Source of the DNA: Halodesulfovibrio spirochaetisodalis
Lineage (GTDB): Bacteria; Desulfobacterota; Desulfovibrionia; Desulfovibrionales; Desulfovibrionaceae
Reading direction: 5' to 3'
Assembly (NCBI RefSeq): GCF_001672295.1
Contig: NZ_JXMS01000002.1
Coordinates: 62,001 to 126,000, forward strand
DNA: 64,000 nt
Part shown: positions 9,340 through 18,639 of the stretch, piece by piece
How positions within the stretch are numbered: the first letter of the stretch is position 1
How the letters are laid out: each line of letters opens with the position of its first letter
Notes under the pieces: generated by a model
What the model was told of the DNA's origin: nothing
Seen by the model: the letters and a program-made list of their open reading frames with translations, nothing else
Databases searched by the model: none
Program-made: the position numbers and the translations under genes

Positions 9340-10881
9340 CTACGATGCTACACAGCTTCGTACATTAGCGTTCGCAGGTTTTGCTTTACCGGCACGGACT
9401 TCCGGATCCGGGTGGTACGTGCGGACGGTGACAACTTTGTTCTGGGTGTAGAAATCTACCGCATCTTTTCCCTGAACTTTATCGGTGCCCACGAGGGAAC
9501 CTTTGATGCCGCCAAATGGTAAATATGGATGCGGAGCACAGATACCGACGTTTACGCCGATCATGCCAACCTCTGCCTCACGGCTGAAGGTTTCCGCGTA
9601 GTGCATATTCTGTGTAAAAATACATGCTCCGTTACCAAACTCGGAGCCGTTGATGAGATTGACCGCGTCATCCAGATCTGTAACTTTTACAATGGATACC
9701 AACGGGCCGAAGACTTCAGTAGAGAACACAGGGTTACAAGGTGTTACATCCTTGAGTACTGTTGGCCCCACATAGAAGCCGTTTTTATCTTTTTCCGGTA
9801 CATCAGGGTTACGTCCGTCAAGAAGGAGTGAGCAGCCGCCACCGTGTTCAAGGGCGATATCGACGTATTTTTCTACATTCTCTTTTGCATCCTTACTGAT
9901 GAGTGGCCCCATGTAGACACCGTCGTCCATGGCGTTCCCCACAACGACCTTCTTGGATGCTTCAAGGATGCGTTCGCATACTTCATCATATACTTCAGGA
10001 ACAACACCAACGATGGAACCGGCAAGGCAGCGCTGCCCTGCTGAGCCGTAACAGGAGTTAAGGAAGTTATCGATAAAGATGTCCATATCAGTATCTTCCA
10101 TTACAAGGAGCATGTTCTTTGCTCCGCCAAGAAGCATGGAGCGTTTTGCATTGGCACCAGCTGCTTTAGCCATGGCTTTAGCTGTAGGTGTTGAGCCAAC
10201 GAGGCAAACACCTGCGACACGTGCGTCTTCATACCAAGGAGCAGCAACGCTGCGGCTGCCGTAGATAACGTTTATGACACCTGCAGGGATTTGAAGCTCC
10301 ATGAAGATTTCGATCATCTTCTGCATAAAGAGTGGAGATTGAGTGGACGGCTTGTAGATGAATGTGTTGCCAGTTGCGATTGCAACAGGAATAAACCATC
10401 CGAAAACAAGCGCCGGGAAGTTGAACGGAGCTACACCGCCAAAGACACCCAGTGGCTTCTTAACAACTTTACCGTTGATGTTATTGGCGATGTTATCGAG
10501 GGTGTCACCTTGAATAAGGGTAGGCACGCTCGCTGTGGCTTCAAGGATTTCAATAACTCTACGAACTTCACCACGGGCTTCGGAAATGTGTTTAGCCTGA
10601 TCAATAGCAATGGAGTACGCAAGAGCTTCCTGTTCACGCTCCATCAATTCGCGCATTTTGAAGATATATCCCATGCGCTTGGCAATCGGGGTGTTTTTCC
10701 AGGTCTTGAATGCTTCCGCAGCAGTATCAATTGCAGTTTGTGCAAGAGCATCGCTACCCATAGGAACTTCACCGATAACTTCTCCAGTGGACGGGTTGTA
10801 TAGTGGAGTAAAATCGGTACCTTTCTCTTCAACCCATTCACCGTTTATGTAGTGTTTGATGGTGTAAAATTCGTTTGCCAT
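9340..10881 (-). CDS. mmsA: CoA-acylating (methyl)malonate-semialdehyde dehydrogenase
   Basis: This 513-residue aldehyde dehydrogenase belongs to the methylmalonate-semialdehyde dehydrogenase family, which converts malonate semialdehyde to acetyl-CoA and CO2, or methylmalonate semialdehyde to propionyl-CoA, using NAD and CoA. Family landmarks are the N-terminus HYINGEWVE, GVFGGVAPFNFPALV, the nucleotide-binding turn VGSTPTAKA, the catalytic cysteine in GSAGQRCLAGS and the C-terminal PFGGIKGSLVG. It is the first gene of the operon, behind a sigma-54-type promoter, with a GGAG site before its ATG. Together with an amino acid permease, an omega-aminotransferase and alanine dehydrogenase it makes a coherent route from beta-alanine to acetyl-CoA plus ammonia. 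Acting on sulfoacetaldehyde would be unusual for this subfamily. Confidence 0.9.
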   Translation of the reverse strand: MANEFYTIKHYINGEWVEEKGTDFTPLYNPSTGEVIGEVPMGSDALAQTAIDTAAEAFKTWKNTPIAKRMGYIFKMRELMEREQEALAYSIAIDQAKHISEARGEVRRVIEILEATASVPTLIQGDTLDNIANNINGKVVKKPLGVFGGVAPFNFPALVFGWFIPVAIATGNTFIYKPSTQSPLFMQKMIEIFMELQIPAGVINVIYGSRSVAAPWYEDARVAGVCLVGSTPTAKAMAKAAGANAKRSMLLGGAKNMLLVMEDTDMDIFIDNFLNSCYGSAGQRCLAGSIVGVVPEVYDEVCERILEASKKVVVGNAMDDGVYMGPLISKDAKENVEKYVDIALEHGGGCSLLLDGRNPDVPEKDKNGFYVGPTVLKDVTPCNPVFSTEVFGPLVSIVKVTDLDDAVNLINGSEFGNGACIFTQNMHYAETFSREAEVGMIGVNVGICAPHPYLPFGGIKGSLVGTDKVQGKDAVDFYTQNKVVTVRTYHPDPEVRAGKAKPANANVRSCVAS

Positions 10882-11065
10882 GAGAGAGACTCCTTATGTC
10901 CTGATCAGGTACGTGTGCACCCGGTTTTATGATCCAGTAAAAGGTTTCGCCTTAAACAAGGCACAGTATGTCTTCATCATTTGGGTTGGAAACGGTACGG
11001 GTCTTATCCCATTGTGTCGCCCGTACACAGTTTCCAAAGATATATGCTGAAATCATCTCTCTAAG

Positions 11066-11081
11066 AGCAAAGTTGAGACCA
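11066..11081 (-). promoter_or_regulatory. candidate sigma-54 promoter of the mmsA operon
   Basis: On the minus strand the sequence is TGGTCTCAACTTTGCT: GG and GC are exactly 10 bp apart and TTGCW is perfect, while the CAC part of the -24 box is degenerate. It lies about 185 bp before the mmsA start. Confidence 0.55.
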
Positions 11082-11179
11082 ACTTGAAATTCTCTGTTTT
11101 ATATTCTTTAAAATAAGGGTGTTACCTGTTTGAAGCCTTCGGCTGGGTATGCATGGCTTTTTTTCGCTCAGTGTTATAC

Positions 11180-11323
11180 GGGGCAAGGAAGCCCCTTGAT
11201 TGCATGAGGGTGGTTTGGAGGGCTTGGATTATCATGGGGATCAATGGGGCATTTTTGCCACGTGAAAAACATTCTTATGAAAGTGTCGTATGTGTGGGGA
11301 TAAGCACGGGGCAAAAAAGCCAC
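11180..11323 (-). promoter_or_regulatory. three 16-bp imperfect palindromes, likely activator (UAS) sites
   Basis: Three related 16-mers occur at 11180-11195 (GGGGCAAGGAAGCCCC), 11246-11261 (GGGGCATTTTTGCCAC) and 11308-11323 (GGGGCAAAAAAGCCAC). Spacing is 66 and 62 bp, close to six helical turns. They sit 100-240 bp upstream of the sigma-54-type promoter, the usual distance for enhancer-binding-protein sites. They could instead serve the plus-strand hydrolase. The rest of the 10882-11483 gap shows no gene. Confidence 0.5.
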
Positions 11324-11483
11324 ATTGCAAGATGCGTTATTAGCGTTCCTTAATGAAAATGGGGCTGCCTTATAGAAGTAAGGATGTAATAGCAGCTTTT
11401 AGCAGGAGAATCGGAACAGTTTTCTTGGTGTGATCTTTGCTCAGTAGTTTTTGGATGGAAAACCTTATTACGCAGGAGACACT

Positions 11484-12077
11484 ATGAAGACGTTCTTTTT
11501 CTTTGGAGATTCCCTGACATTAGGGGTGAATGACAAAAGCATGCTCGGCTGGACAGGGCGTTTTGCTGCAACTGTAGGCTTACCCGTTCCACCAACTACT
11601 TTTTATAATTTAGGGGCGCGAAAAAATACCAGTCAGGCTGTTGCGTCCCGCTGGAAGTCTGAAGTGGATCGAAGAACATTGCCTGAATCGGATGTGCGGC
11701 TGATGTTCTGTTTTGGTGTTGTTGATATGGCAGCACCACAGGGGGATGTGCTTGTTCCCCTCGAGCAATCTGTAGCGAATTTGAAAGCTGTTTTGGATGA
11801 TGCTGTTTCGGCGTTCTCTCAAAACAATGTTCGTGTTCTCAGCCCGTTTCCTGTGACACAGGAAGAACATTGTGATCGTGTTGAAGCTTTGAGCGCTGCG
11901 TATGCAGCTGTGTGCAGGGACGCGGGAGTGGTATATATCGATATTTTGTCGCACCTTGTTGGAACTGAAGCATACATGAATGACTTGAGTGACGGGATTC
12001 ATCCGGGAGGGCGCGGGTGTGCGATAATTGCAGAATACTTGCAGCAGCAAGGTATGCTGGCTGACTGGCTTATGTAA
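11484..12077 (+). CDS. SGNH/GDSL-family hydrolase
   Basis: This is a 197-residue esterase-like protein. The GDSL block is FFFGDSLTLGV near the N-terminus with the nucleophile Ser10, the block with the conserved Asn/Gly region is less clear (YNLGARKNTSQ), and the catalytic Asp-His pair lies in LSDGIHPGGRG near residue 178. The ATG at 11484 has a CAGGAG site; there is no signal peptide, so it is cytoplasmic. Family members hydrolyse esters of lipids, carbohydrates or acyl thioesters. It ends 86 bp before the sensor kinase in the same orientation and may be co-transcribed with it. The substrate cannot be predicted. Confidence 0.8.
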   Translation: MKTFFFFGDSLTLGVNDKSMLGWTGRFAATVGLPVPPTTFYNLGARKNTSQAVASRWKSEVDRRTLPESDVRLMFCFGVVDMAAPQGDVLVPLEQSVANLKAVLDDAVSAFSQNNVRVLSPFPVTQEEHCDRVEALSAAYAAVCRDAGVVYIDILSHLVGTEAYMNDLSDGIHPGGRGCAIIAEYLQQQGMLADWLM

Positions 12078-12163
12078 GTAACATTTCAGTGCCTTCACGG
12101 CGTGACGCCTGATAATGCGTGTCGTTTCCGGTGAAGGCGCTGTTGTACTGTAGGAGAGAAACC

Positions 12164-15100
12164 ATGCGTGTGCGGTCGCTCATTGTTCTTGGCATAATTC
12201 TTTTATTGATAGGGCTACACTTTACCTATCAGAAAGTGTTGGAGCATCTTAATGATACAGAAGCTGCGGTGGAGCGGATTATTGAGAATAAAGAATTTGT
12301 CTGGGCAAACTATACCGAGAAAGAGCGCGCATGGTTATCAAAAAACAATACGGTTAATGTTGGAGTCGATAAGAATTTTTTCCCTATTGAAGGGCTAGAT
12401 AACGAAGGACAATACATTGGGGTTGCCAGTGATTACCTGCGTATTCTCGAAAAATTGACAGGGCTTAGCTTTACTATTTCTGTTGCAGGAGACTGGTCCA
12501 ACGTGTTGGCAGCTGTTAAGTCAGGTAAACTCGACATGCTTGCAGCTCTTGCCCCAAGTCCAAACCGTTCTGAATATCTCGCTTTTACAGAATCATATAT
12601 TGATATGCCCGGGATTATTGTTGTTCAGCGAGGCAGCGGAGAGGACTTAACTCTGGCTGACTTGAAGGGGAAAACCGTAGCAGTTGTAAAACGGTATGTG
12701 TGGCATGATCATCTGGAAGAGTTTTTTACAGGTATTAATCTTGATATCGTAAAAGACAGTCAGGAAGGGTTGCAGCATGTATCCTTCGGGCAGGCAGATG
12801 CAATGGTGGATTTTCAGTTTAGTATTACCCATAAAATTAAGCAGAGCGGTATTCTGAACTTACAGGTTGGGGGAGAGGTTGATTTAAAATCCGGCATAAC
12901 AATGGGGGTACGAAAAGACCGTCTGATTTTACGTGGAATTTTAAACAAGGCACTTAAACACATAACAGCAGAAGAAAAAAACGCCATTGCTGGAAAGTGG
13001 TTAAAGGTCGTTGAAAGCAGCTCGATGTCGGACAGTGCCATTGCTGTGATGGTGGCCTTTACATTGAGTTTGGTCGTTGCCACCTGTTTTACATTACTCT
13101 GGAATATATCACTTAAACGAATTGTTGAACAACAAACGTGCAAGCTGAATCGGGAATTGACAAAGCGAGATAATGTGGAAGCTGCACTTCGCAAAAGTGA
13201 GGAGCGTTACCGCCGGATTTTTGAGAATATTCAGGATGTTTATTTTCAGGCAAAACTTGATGGTTCGATCAAAGAGGTTAGCCCTTCCGTAAAGCGTGTA
13301 TTCGGATGCACGCCGGAAGAGGCACAGCAGCTATCTGTAGCAGATTTTATTGAACCTTCTGTGCTTGAAAATATGTGGAGTGAATTGCGCAAGAAAGGAG
13401 AGCTTGAAGACTATGCCTTTGTTTTTAAGTCCTCAAAAGAAAAGATATATTGTTCTGTGACAGGGAAATATCTGCGGAACAGCCTTGGGGAGCCAATAGA
13501 ATTTGTGGGTTCAGTCCGCAACGTGACCACCCGTGTGCAATATGAGGAAATGCTTAGTAAGGCTAACCTTGAGCTTGAGTCACGTGTTGAAGAACGTACC
13601 CGTGATTTACAGACCATGAATGAAGCGTTGCAGCGCTCCAAAGAAGAGGCAGACGCGGCAACAAGAGCTAAAAGTCAGTTCCTTACCAGTATCAGCCATG
13701 AGCTCAGGACGCCACTACATGCAATTATTGCCTTTACCGAGCATGTCCGCTCCTTAGAATCGTCGTCCCTTGTCCGTAAATACCTTCGCAATATTCTCGA
13801 CTCGTCATTTACTTTGCTGGATATCATCAATGATCTTCTGGATTTTTCAAAGATCGAAGCAGGGCACGTGGTGCTGGAGCGTGTACCATTTATGCTTGAT
13901 CACTGTGTACAGCGGGTTTGCAACCTTGTTCTGGCACGGGCTGCTGCTCAGGATCTTGAGTTTATTGTTGATTTGCCGCCCACAGTTCCGGCTAAGCTTA
14001 TTGGGGACTCCGGCAAATTGCAGCAGATCATTTTAAACATCGCCAGTAATGCCCTTAAATTTACCCCGTCCGGTGGAACTGTGACCCTTTCCTTTGACTA
14101 TCACATAAAGGGGGAACAAGAGATATGGCTTCAGTGTTTCGTGCATGATACCGGCATCGGAATTCCTGAAGATTCACTTGACCAGTTGTTTGTTCCATTC
14201 CAGCAGCTTTCCGGCAGTGATCTCTATAGTTACGGAGGCACCGGACTTGGGCTGAGTATCTGCAAACGCTTTGTAGAGAGCATGGGGGGCGGGATAAGCG
14301 TGGAATCAGAAGAGGGGAAAGGAACCCTCTTTGCCTTCTCGGTGCCATTGCTTTTACAGAAAGATGCTATGGAGCGTCCTTCAGTACCGGAAGCGCTATC
14401 TAACCTCACCGCACTACTTGTTACTAAATCAGAACGTTCGGGAACGGCTATGCGGCGTCACTTTGATTATGTCTCAGTGAATACCGAGATCGCTTACGGG
14501 GTAGAGGCCGCAATTACACGTCTGAAGTCTGATGCACCTAAGCCTGATGTAATTTGTATAGGGCATAATATAGCAGCTTCGGAGCACCCTGAACGGTTGT
14601 TTAATTCAGAATATGATGAAGATATTCCAGTCTTAATGCTGGCAGCCAAAAACGATAAGTTGTCTCTTTCTGAGCGCTCATTGCCTGAGAGGGTTCATTT
14701 ATTCACAGAGATTTTAACTCATAGGATGCTGCAGCATGCCTTATGTACTATTTTTGGCGCAGAACCACTTATTCCTTTGGAAGCAAGTACTCCATATGCA
14801 GAACGAACGGGTAACTGTGTTTTTAAAGGCGTAAAGATTCTTGCCGCAGAAGATACGCAGACCAACCGTGATATTTTACAATTACTGCTTAACCCCACCG
14901 GTGCAGAGATTGTCTTTGTGACGAATGGACTCGATGCAGTTGAAGCTGTTCGTCATAATTCCTTTGATGTCATTTTGATGGATGTGCAGATGCCCCAAAT
15001 GAATGGTTGCGAGGCCGCTATGGCTATTCGCAAAGAGCTCGGGGTGGCAGATGTGCCGATCATTGCTCTTACTGCACATGCAGTGAAGGGAAGCCGGGAG

Positions 15101-15841
15101 AGGATGCTTGAGGCTGGTATGGAATTTTTCCTGACAAAGCCGTTTGGCAAGGATTCCCTGTATTCTGCCATAAATACTGCTTTGGGGACTCTGGGGCTTG
15201 CAGAAAATTATTGTTTATTAGCAGAGTGTTCGAGTCTAGTGTTGCCTTCTTCGATTGACAGTGAAGTGGCGAACCGTTTGGGCTTGCCACAGGATGAATA
15301 CGATGTGTTGTTAAAACAGTTTGCCAAAGAGCATGAATGCACTGTCTCTTCTATGCAGAGCTTGGGGGATGAACAAGATTATTTGCAGCTTGAAGCAGAG
15401 GCGCATGCTTTTACCGGCGCAGCGTCTAATATCGGAGCAGGAGAATGTGCAGCGCTGGCTAAACAGATAGAATTGCATGCGGGCAGACTTACAGATGGTA
15501 TTGGCAACGTGACTGATATTAACGACTTGTTAGTAACCCTGAATCGAGAGTTGCAGCTACTTGTTGAGGAAATTCACACGATGATTCCTGATAAAGATAG
15601 TCGTGATGGTCATAAGCTGGTGGCGCAGTCAATAGATGCTCATGACGATGTGCTTATTATGGAGCTGGCCAATGCGTTGGAGCTGACAAACCCCTTGCGA
15701 ATTGAAGAGTTGCTGCCTCAGGCGGAGTCTTTATTGTCGTACGATGATTTTGCAGAACTTGAAGCACTGGTTATGGATTATGAATATGAGAAGGCACATT
15801 CATATTTATTACAGTGCTGGCAGACAGCAGTAAACGGATAG
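12164..15841 (+). CDS. hybrid sensor histidine kinase with periplasmic amino-acid-binding-like domain
   Basis: This 1225-residue phosphorelay kinase starts at the ATG at 12164, which has a GGAGAG site. Order of domains: TM1 (residues 5-22); a periplasmic SBP_bac_3-type domain (about 60-285, with VGVDKNFFPIEG and DMLAALAPSPNR), the fold that binds amino acids and small organic ligands; TM2 (about 293-316); PAS (345-455); HisKA with phospho-acceptor His512 in SISHELRTPLHAI; HATPase with GTGLGLSICKRF; a degenerate receiver lacking clear acidic residues; a canonical receiver with VILMDVQMPQMNG; and an HPt domain with AHAFTGAASNIGA. Eighteen bases separate it from a sigma-54 response regulator. 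It probably senses a periplasmic amino acid or sulfonate and controls the divergently placed catabolic operon; that link is inference. Confidence 0.9.
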   Translation: MRVRSLIVLGIILLLIGLHFTYQKVLEHLNDTEAAVERIIENKEFVWANYTEKERAWLSKNNTVNVGVDKNFFPIEGLDNEGQYIGVASDYLRILEKLTGLSFTISVAGDWSNVLAAVKSGKLDMLAALAPSPNRSEYLAFTESYIDMPGIIVVQRGSGEDLTLADLKGKTVAVVKRYVWHDHLEEFFTGINLDIVKDSQEGLQHVSFGQADAMVDFQFSITHKIKQSGILNLQVGGEVDLKSGITMGVRKDRLILRGILNKALKHITAEEKNAIAGKWLKVVESSSMSDSAIAVMVAFTLSLVVATCFTLLWNISLKRIVEQQTCKLNRELTKRDNVEAALRKSEERYRRIFENIQDVYFQAKLDGSIKEVSPSVKRVFGCTPEEAQQLSVADFIEPSVLENMWSELRKKGELEDYAFVFKSSKEKIYCSVTGKYLRNSLGEPIEFVGSVRNVTTRVQYEEMLSKANLELESRVEERTRDLQTMNEALQRSKEEADAATRAKSQFLTSISHELRTPLHAIIAFTEHVRSLESSSLVRKYLRNILDSSFTLLDIINDLLDFSKIEAGHVVLERVPFMLDHCVQRVCNLVLARAAAQDLEFIVDLPPTVPAKLIGDSGKLQQIILNIASNALKFTPSGGTVTLSFDYHIKGEQEIWLQCFVHDTGIGIPEDSLDQLFVPFQQLSGSDLYSYGGTGLGLSICKRFVESMGGGISVESEEGKGTLFAFSVPLLLQKDAMERPSVPEALSNLTALLVTKSERSGTAMRRHFDYVSVNTEIAYGVEAAITRLKSDAPKPDVICIGHNIAASEHPERLFNSEYDEDIPVLMLAAKNDKLSLSERSLPERVHLFTEILTHRMLQHALCTIFGAEPLIPLEASTPYAERTGNCVFKGVKILAAEDTQTNRDILQLLLNPTGAEIVFVTNGLDAVEAVRHNSFDVILMDVQMPQMNGCEAAMAIRKELGVADVPIIALTAHAVKGSRERMLEAGMEFFLTKPFGKDSLYSAINTALGTLGLAENYCLLAECSSLVLPSSIDSEVANRLGLPQDEYDVLLKQFAKEHECTVSSMQSLGDEQDYLQLEAEAHAFTGAASNIGAGECAALAKQIELHAGRLTDGIGNVTDINDLLVTLNRELQLLVEEIHTMIPDKDSRDGHKLVAQSIDAHDDVLIMELANALELTNPLRIEELLPQAESLLSYDDFAELEALVMDYEYEKAHSYLLQCWQTAVNG

Positions 15842-15865
15842 TGGAACGGGTAACAGGATATGACG

Positions 15866-17653
15866 ATGAGAGATAAGCCGATTATTTTAGTTGTTGACGA
15901 TAACCCGATCAATTTGCGTGTGCTGGTTAAGAATCTTCAGGCAGAATATGATTTACTGGTTTCAAAAAACGGTAACTCTGCATTAAAGAACGCTCTGAAG
16001 CATCTGCCGGATATAATTCTACTCGATATCATGTTGCCGGATATGGACGGTTTTTCTGTATGCGAAGCGCTGCAGCAGGATGAGAAAACAAGCTCGATCC
16101 CCATAATTTTTATTTCCAGTGTTCATGATCCGGTACAGAAAACCCGTGCATTTGCTGCTGGAGGTGTGGACTATGTAACCAAGCCGTTTCATCAGGCAGA
16201 AGTCATGGCGCGGGTACAGACGCACTTGCAGTTAAAAACAATGCGGGAAGTGCTGGAGCAGCAAAAGGAAGTTGTGAGCCAGCAACTGACAGAAAAAAAC
16301 AGGCAGTTATCCACGTTGATGGATAACCTGTTTGGTATTGCCTACCGCAGTAATACTGATGCGGAGCGCACGATGCAGCTTATGAGTGTTGGAACGACGC
16401 CACTTACTGGGTATTCAGTCGAGCACTTTACACATAGCAGCGGAACCTCTTTTATGTCCGTTGTCTTGGAGAAAGATAGAGCAGAACTGAGCAGACGCAT
16501 TGAAGAAGCGTTGTCCCGCAAAGAGCGGTTTGAATGTGAATACCGCATTGTGCTTAAAAATGGTGAACATAAATGGGTTCGAGAACAGGGAGTTGGTCTC
16601 TACAATGATGCTGGTGTGGCATACGCAGTAGAGGGCTTTATATCTGATGCCACAAAAAGTAAAACTCAGGAGCTGGGCATACGTAAGGAGAACTCTGCGT
16701 TAAAAAAGAAAATGCAGGCGCATTATCTTGAAAATATTGTCGGCGACTCCGAGCCGATGCAGAATCTGTATGAAATGATCCTCAAGGCCGCTGGGACAGA
16801 TGACAATGTGATTGTATATGGCGAATCTGGAACAGGTAAGGAATTGGTTTCTCGTGCGGTGCATGACCATAGCACCCGCATTAATGGTAACTTTGTACCT
16901 GTTAACTGTGGAGCAATACCGGAGCACCTGTTTGAAAGTGAGTTTTTCGGCCATAAAAAAGGGGCATTTACCGGTGCTGTGGCAAACCGCCGAGGGTATC
17001 TGGAGCAAGCAGACGGTGGAACGCTTTTTCTTGATGAGCTTGGAGAGATAAGCCAACTCGGTCAGATTAAATTGCTTAGAGCCATTGAGGGTGGCGGGTT
17101 TACACCTGTCGGTGGTACAGGTGTTGTACATGTTAAGCCGCGCATTGTTGCCGCAACAAACCGTGACTTAATGGAGATGGTAACTGCCGGTGCCATGCGC
17201 AGCGATTTTTACTATAGAATTCATGTTGTTCCGATTTATATCCCGCCGTTGCGTGATCGTAAACAAGACATCCCTCAGTTGATAGAGCATTTTATGCGCA
17301 TGTTCCCGAAACTGGATGAGTGCTCCCCTATTACACCGGAAGTTATGAATGCTTTTGTAACCTACGATTGGCCGGGTAATATTCGAGAATTGCAAAATGC
17401 CCTGCACCAATATCTCCATCTCGGGACGTTGGTTCTTGGTGGAGAGCAGATTATCAGCGGCTGCAGTTCCACGAGAAAGGATTGTATTCCACAGGAACCG
17501 TTAGAAAAGGCATTGGCACGTTTTGAACGCCAATACATAGTAGATGTTCTTAAGCATAATGCTTGGCGCAGAATGACAACAGCAAATACATTACAGATAG
17601 ATCGAAAAACACTTTTCCGTAAAATGAAGCAGTATGACATTGTTGAGGGGTAA
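15866..17653 (+). CDS. sigma-54-dependent response regulator (REC-PAS-AAA-Fis)
   Basis: This is an NtrC-class activator of about 595 residues. The receiver comes first, with the acidic pair VVDDN and the phospho-Asp in LLDIMLPDMDG. A PAS-like domain follows (about 150-265), then the AAA+ domain with Walker A GESGTGKE, the sigma-54-contacting GAFTGA loop and Walker B TLFLDELGE, and finally a short Fis-type helix-turn-helix ending DRKTLFRKMKQYDI. Start at 15866 is preferred over 15860, because AGGA is then 7 nt away. It directly follows the hybrid kinase, so the pair should work together. The three repeated palindromes and sigma-54-like promoter in front of mmsA are its best candidate targets. 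Confidence 0.9.
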   Translation: MRDKPIILVVDDNPINLRVLVKNLQAEYDLLVSKNGNSALKNALKHLPDIILLDIMLPDMDGFSVCEALQQDEKTSSIPIIFISSVHDPVQKTRAFAAGGVDYVTKPFHQAEVMARVQTHLQLKTMREVLEQQKEVVSQQLTEKNRQLSTLMDNLFGIAYRSNTDAERTMQLMSVGTTPLTGYSVEHFTHSSGTSFMSVVLEKDRAELSRRIEEALSRKERFECEYRIVLKNGEHKWVREQGVGLYNDAGVAYAVEGFISDATKSKTQELGIRKENSALKKKMQAHYLENIVGDSEPMQNLYEMILKAAGTDDNVIVYGESGTGKELVSRAVHDHSTRINGNFVPVNCGAIPEHLFESEFFGHKKGAFTGAVANRRGYLEQADGGTLFLDELGEISQLGQIKLLRAIEGGGFTPVGGTGVVHVKPRIVAATNRDLMEMVTAGAMRSDFYYRIHVVPIYIPPLRDRKQDIPQLIEHFMRMFPKLDECSPITPEVMNAFVTYDWPGNIRELQNALHQYLHLGTLVLGGEQIISGCSSTRKDCIPQEPLEKALARFERQYIVDVLKHNAWRRMTTANTLQIDRKTLFRKMKQYDIVEG

Positions 17654-17748
17654 GTTTCTGGTTAGAGTAAAGCTATTAGATATAGCATGTATCTATATTT
17701 ATTGACACATTTCTTTGGGTATGGTCTCTAATGGGAAAGGAGTGTGTA

Positions 17749-18066
17749 ATGAGTAAAGTATGTATGAATGTTCTTATTTCTTTGTGTCTTATTTCATTTT
17801 TACTTTTGGGTGGCGGGTGTTCTTCTGCTCCGGAAATTGATGCTTCATCGGATGCAGCTTTTAAGGCATCAATACAAAATATTGTTAAATCTATACCGGA
17901 AAATAAGCGGAAAGAGTTTCAAAAGACAATCACAGGTATGGGCGTTCTTGTAGCACTTGCTAAAGAGGGGAATGAGAAAGAGATTCGTAAGTTCTTTGAT
18001 GGAATGACTTACGATGATATTATGGAAAAGGCTCAAGAGATGCGCGAAAAAATGAGAAACCAATAA
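17749..18066 (+). CDS. small lipoprotein (DUF6694-like)
   Basis: This 105-residue protein begins with a lipoprotein signal peptide ending in the lipobox LLLGGGC, so the mature protein is probably lipid-anchored at Cys24. A helical, charged body follows (KSIPENKRKEFQKTITGMGV, then FDGMTYDDIMEKAQEMREKM), resembling small DUF6694-type lipoproteins. The ATG at 17749 has AAAGGAG 6 nt upstream; an earlier in-frame ATG lacks a site. It ends 7 bp before another secreted protein, so the two are probably co-transcribed. Function unknown. Confidence 0.7.
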   Translation: MSKVCMNVLISLCLISFLLLGGGCSSAPEIDASSDAAFKASIQNIVKSIPENKRKEFQKTITGMGVLVALAKEGNEKEIRKFFDGMTYDDIMEKAQEMREKMRNQ

Positions 18067-18073
18067 TAATGTT

Positions 18074-18433
18074 ATGAAAAAACTACTATTTGTTTTTTTA
18101 TTTAGCGTAGTCGCTCTTCCTGTATTTGCCGCTGACTTTGTAAGCCCCATTAATTTTACACCGACTGATGAAAGTAAGAGGGCTGTAATTGAGTACATTA
18201 GACAGAACGTAAAGCAGGAATATTCCAAAATCGGGATGGATTCCGAAAGTACGCTACGTATGATGGAAAAGGAAAATTTGGTAGCATTCAAAAAATTGGT
18301 TACAGCTAACGATACAGAGTTACTAGCTCGAGTTATTGATCAATATTGCAGAATTGGAATGTGTAATTATGTGACGCTTCAAATGATGTATGAGCAAGAA
18401 GTAAAAGCAAAAGGTGAGTCCCTTAAATGGTAA
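18074..18433 (+). CDS. small secreted protein of unknown function
   Basis: This 119-residue protein has a clean signal peptide, MKKLLFVFLFSVVALPVFAA, giving a mature protein of about 100 residues. The mature part is mostly helical and has two cysteines close together (IDQYCRIGMCNYVT) that could form a disulfide. It sits 7 bp after the small lipoprotein, ahead of a strong terminator, so both form a two-gene envelope operon. I do not recognise the family. Confidence 0.65.
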   Translation: MKKLLFVFLFSVVALPVFAADFVSPINFTPTDESKRAVIEYIRQNVKQEYSKIGMDSESTLRMMEKENLVAFKKLVTANDTELLARVIDQYCRIGMCNYVTLQMMYEQEVKAKGESLKW

Positions 18434-18480
18434 TACGCCTGTAGCTTCTTTTTTGTATCGAATCATGCTGCCATTGTATG

Positions 18481-18517
18481 AAATAAAAAAGCGCCCCTTG
18501 TGGTCGCTTTTTTATTT
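18481..18517. terminator. bidirectional intrinsic terminator
   Basis: AAATAAAAAAGCG and CGCTTTTTTATTT form a perfect 13-bp stem with T/A-rich flanks on both sides. It ends the two-gene envelope operon. The convergent VOC gene stops 122 bp further on. Confidence 0.85.
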
Positions 18518-18639
18518 CAATGAGTTACGTTTTGTAACGACTTTTCCGTATTGTTGAAGTTAGGTTGCATTATAGGGAAGCTACGTAGTCTGAATGCCAA
18601 GGCGTAACGGATAGAATACTTCTTAAGATGATTAGCAAA

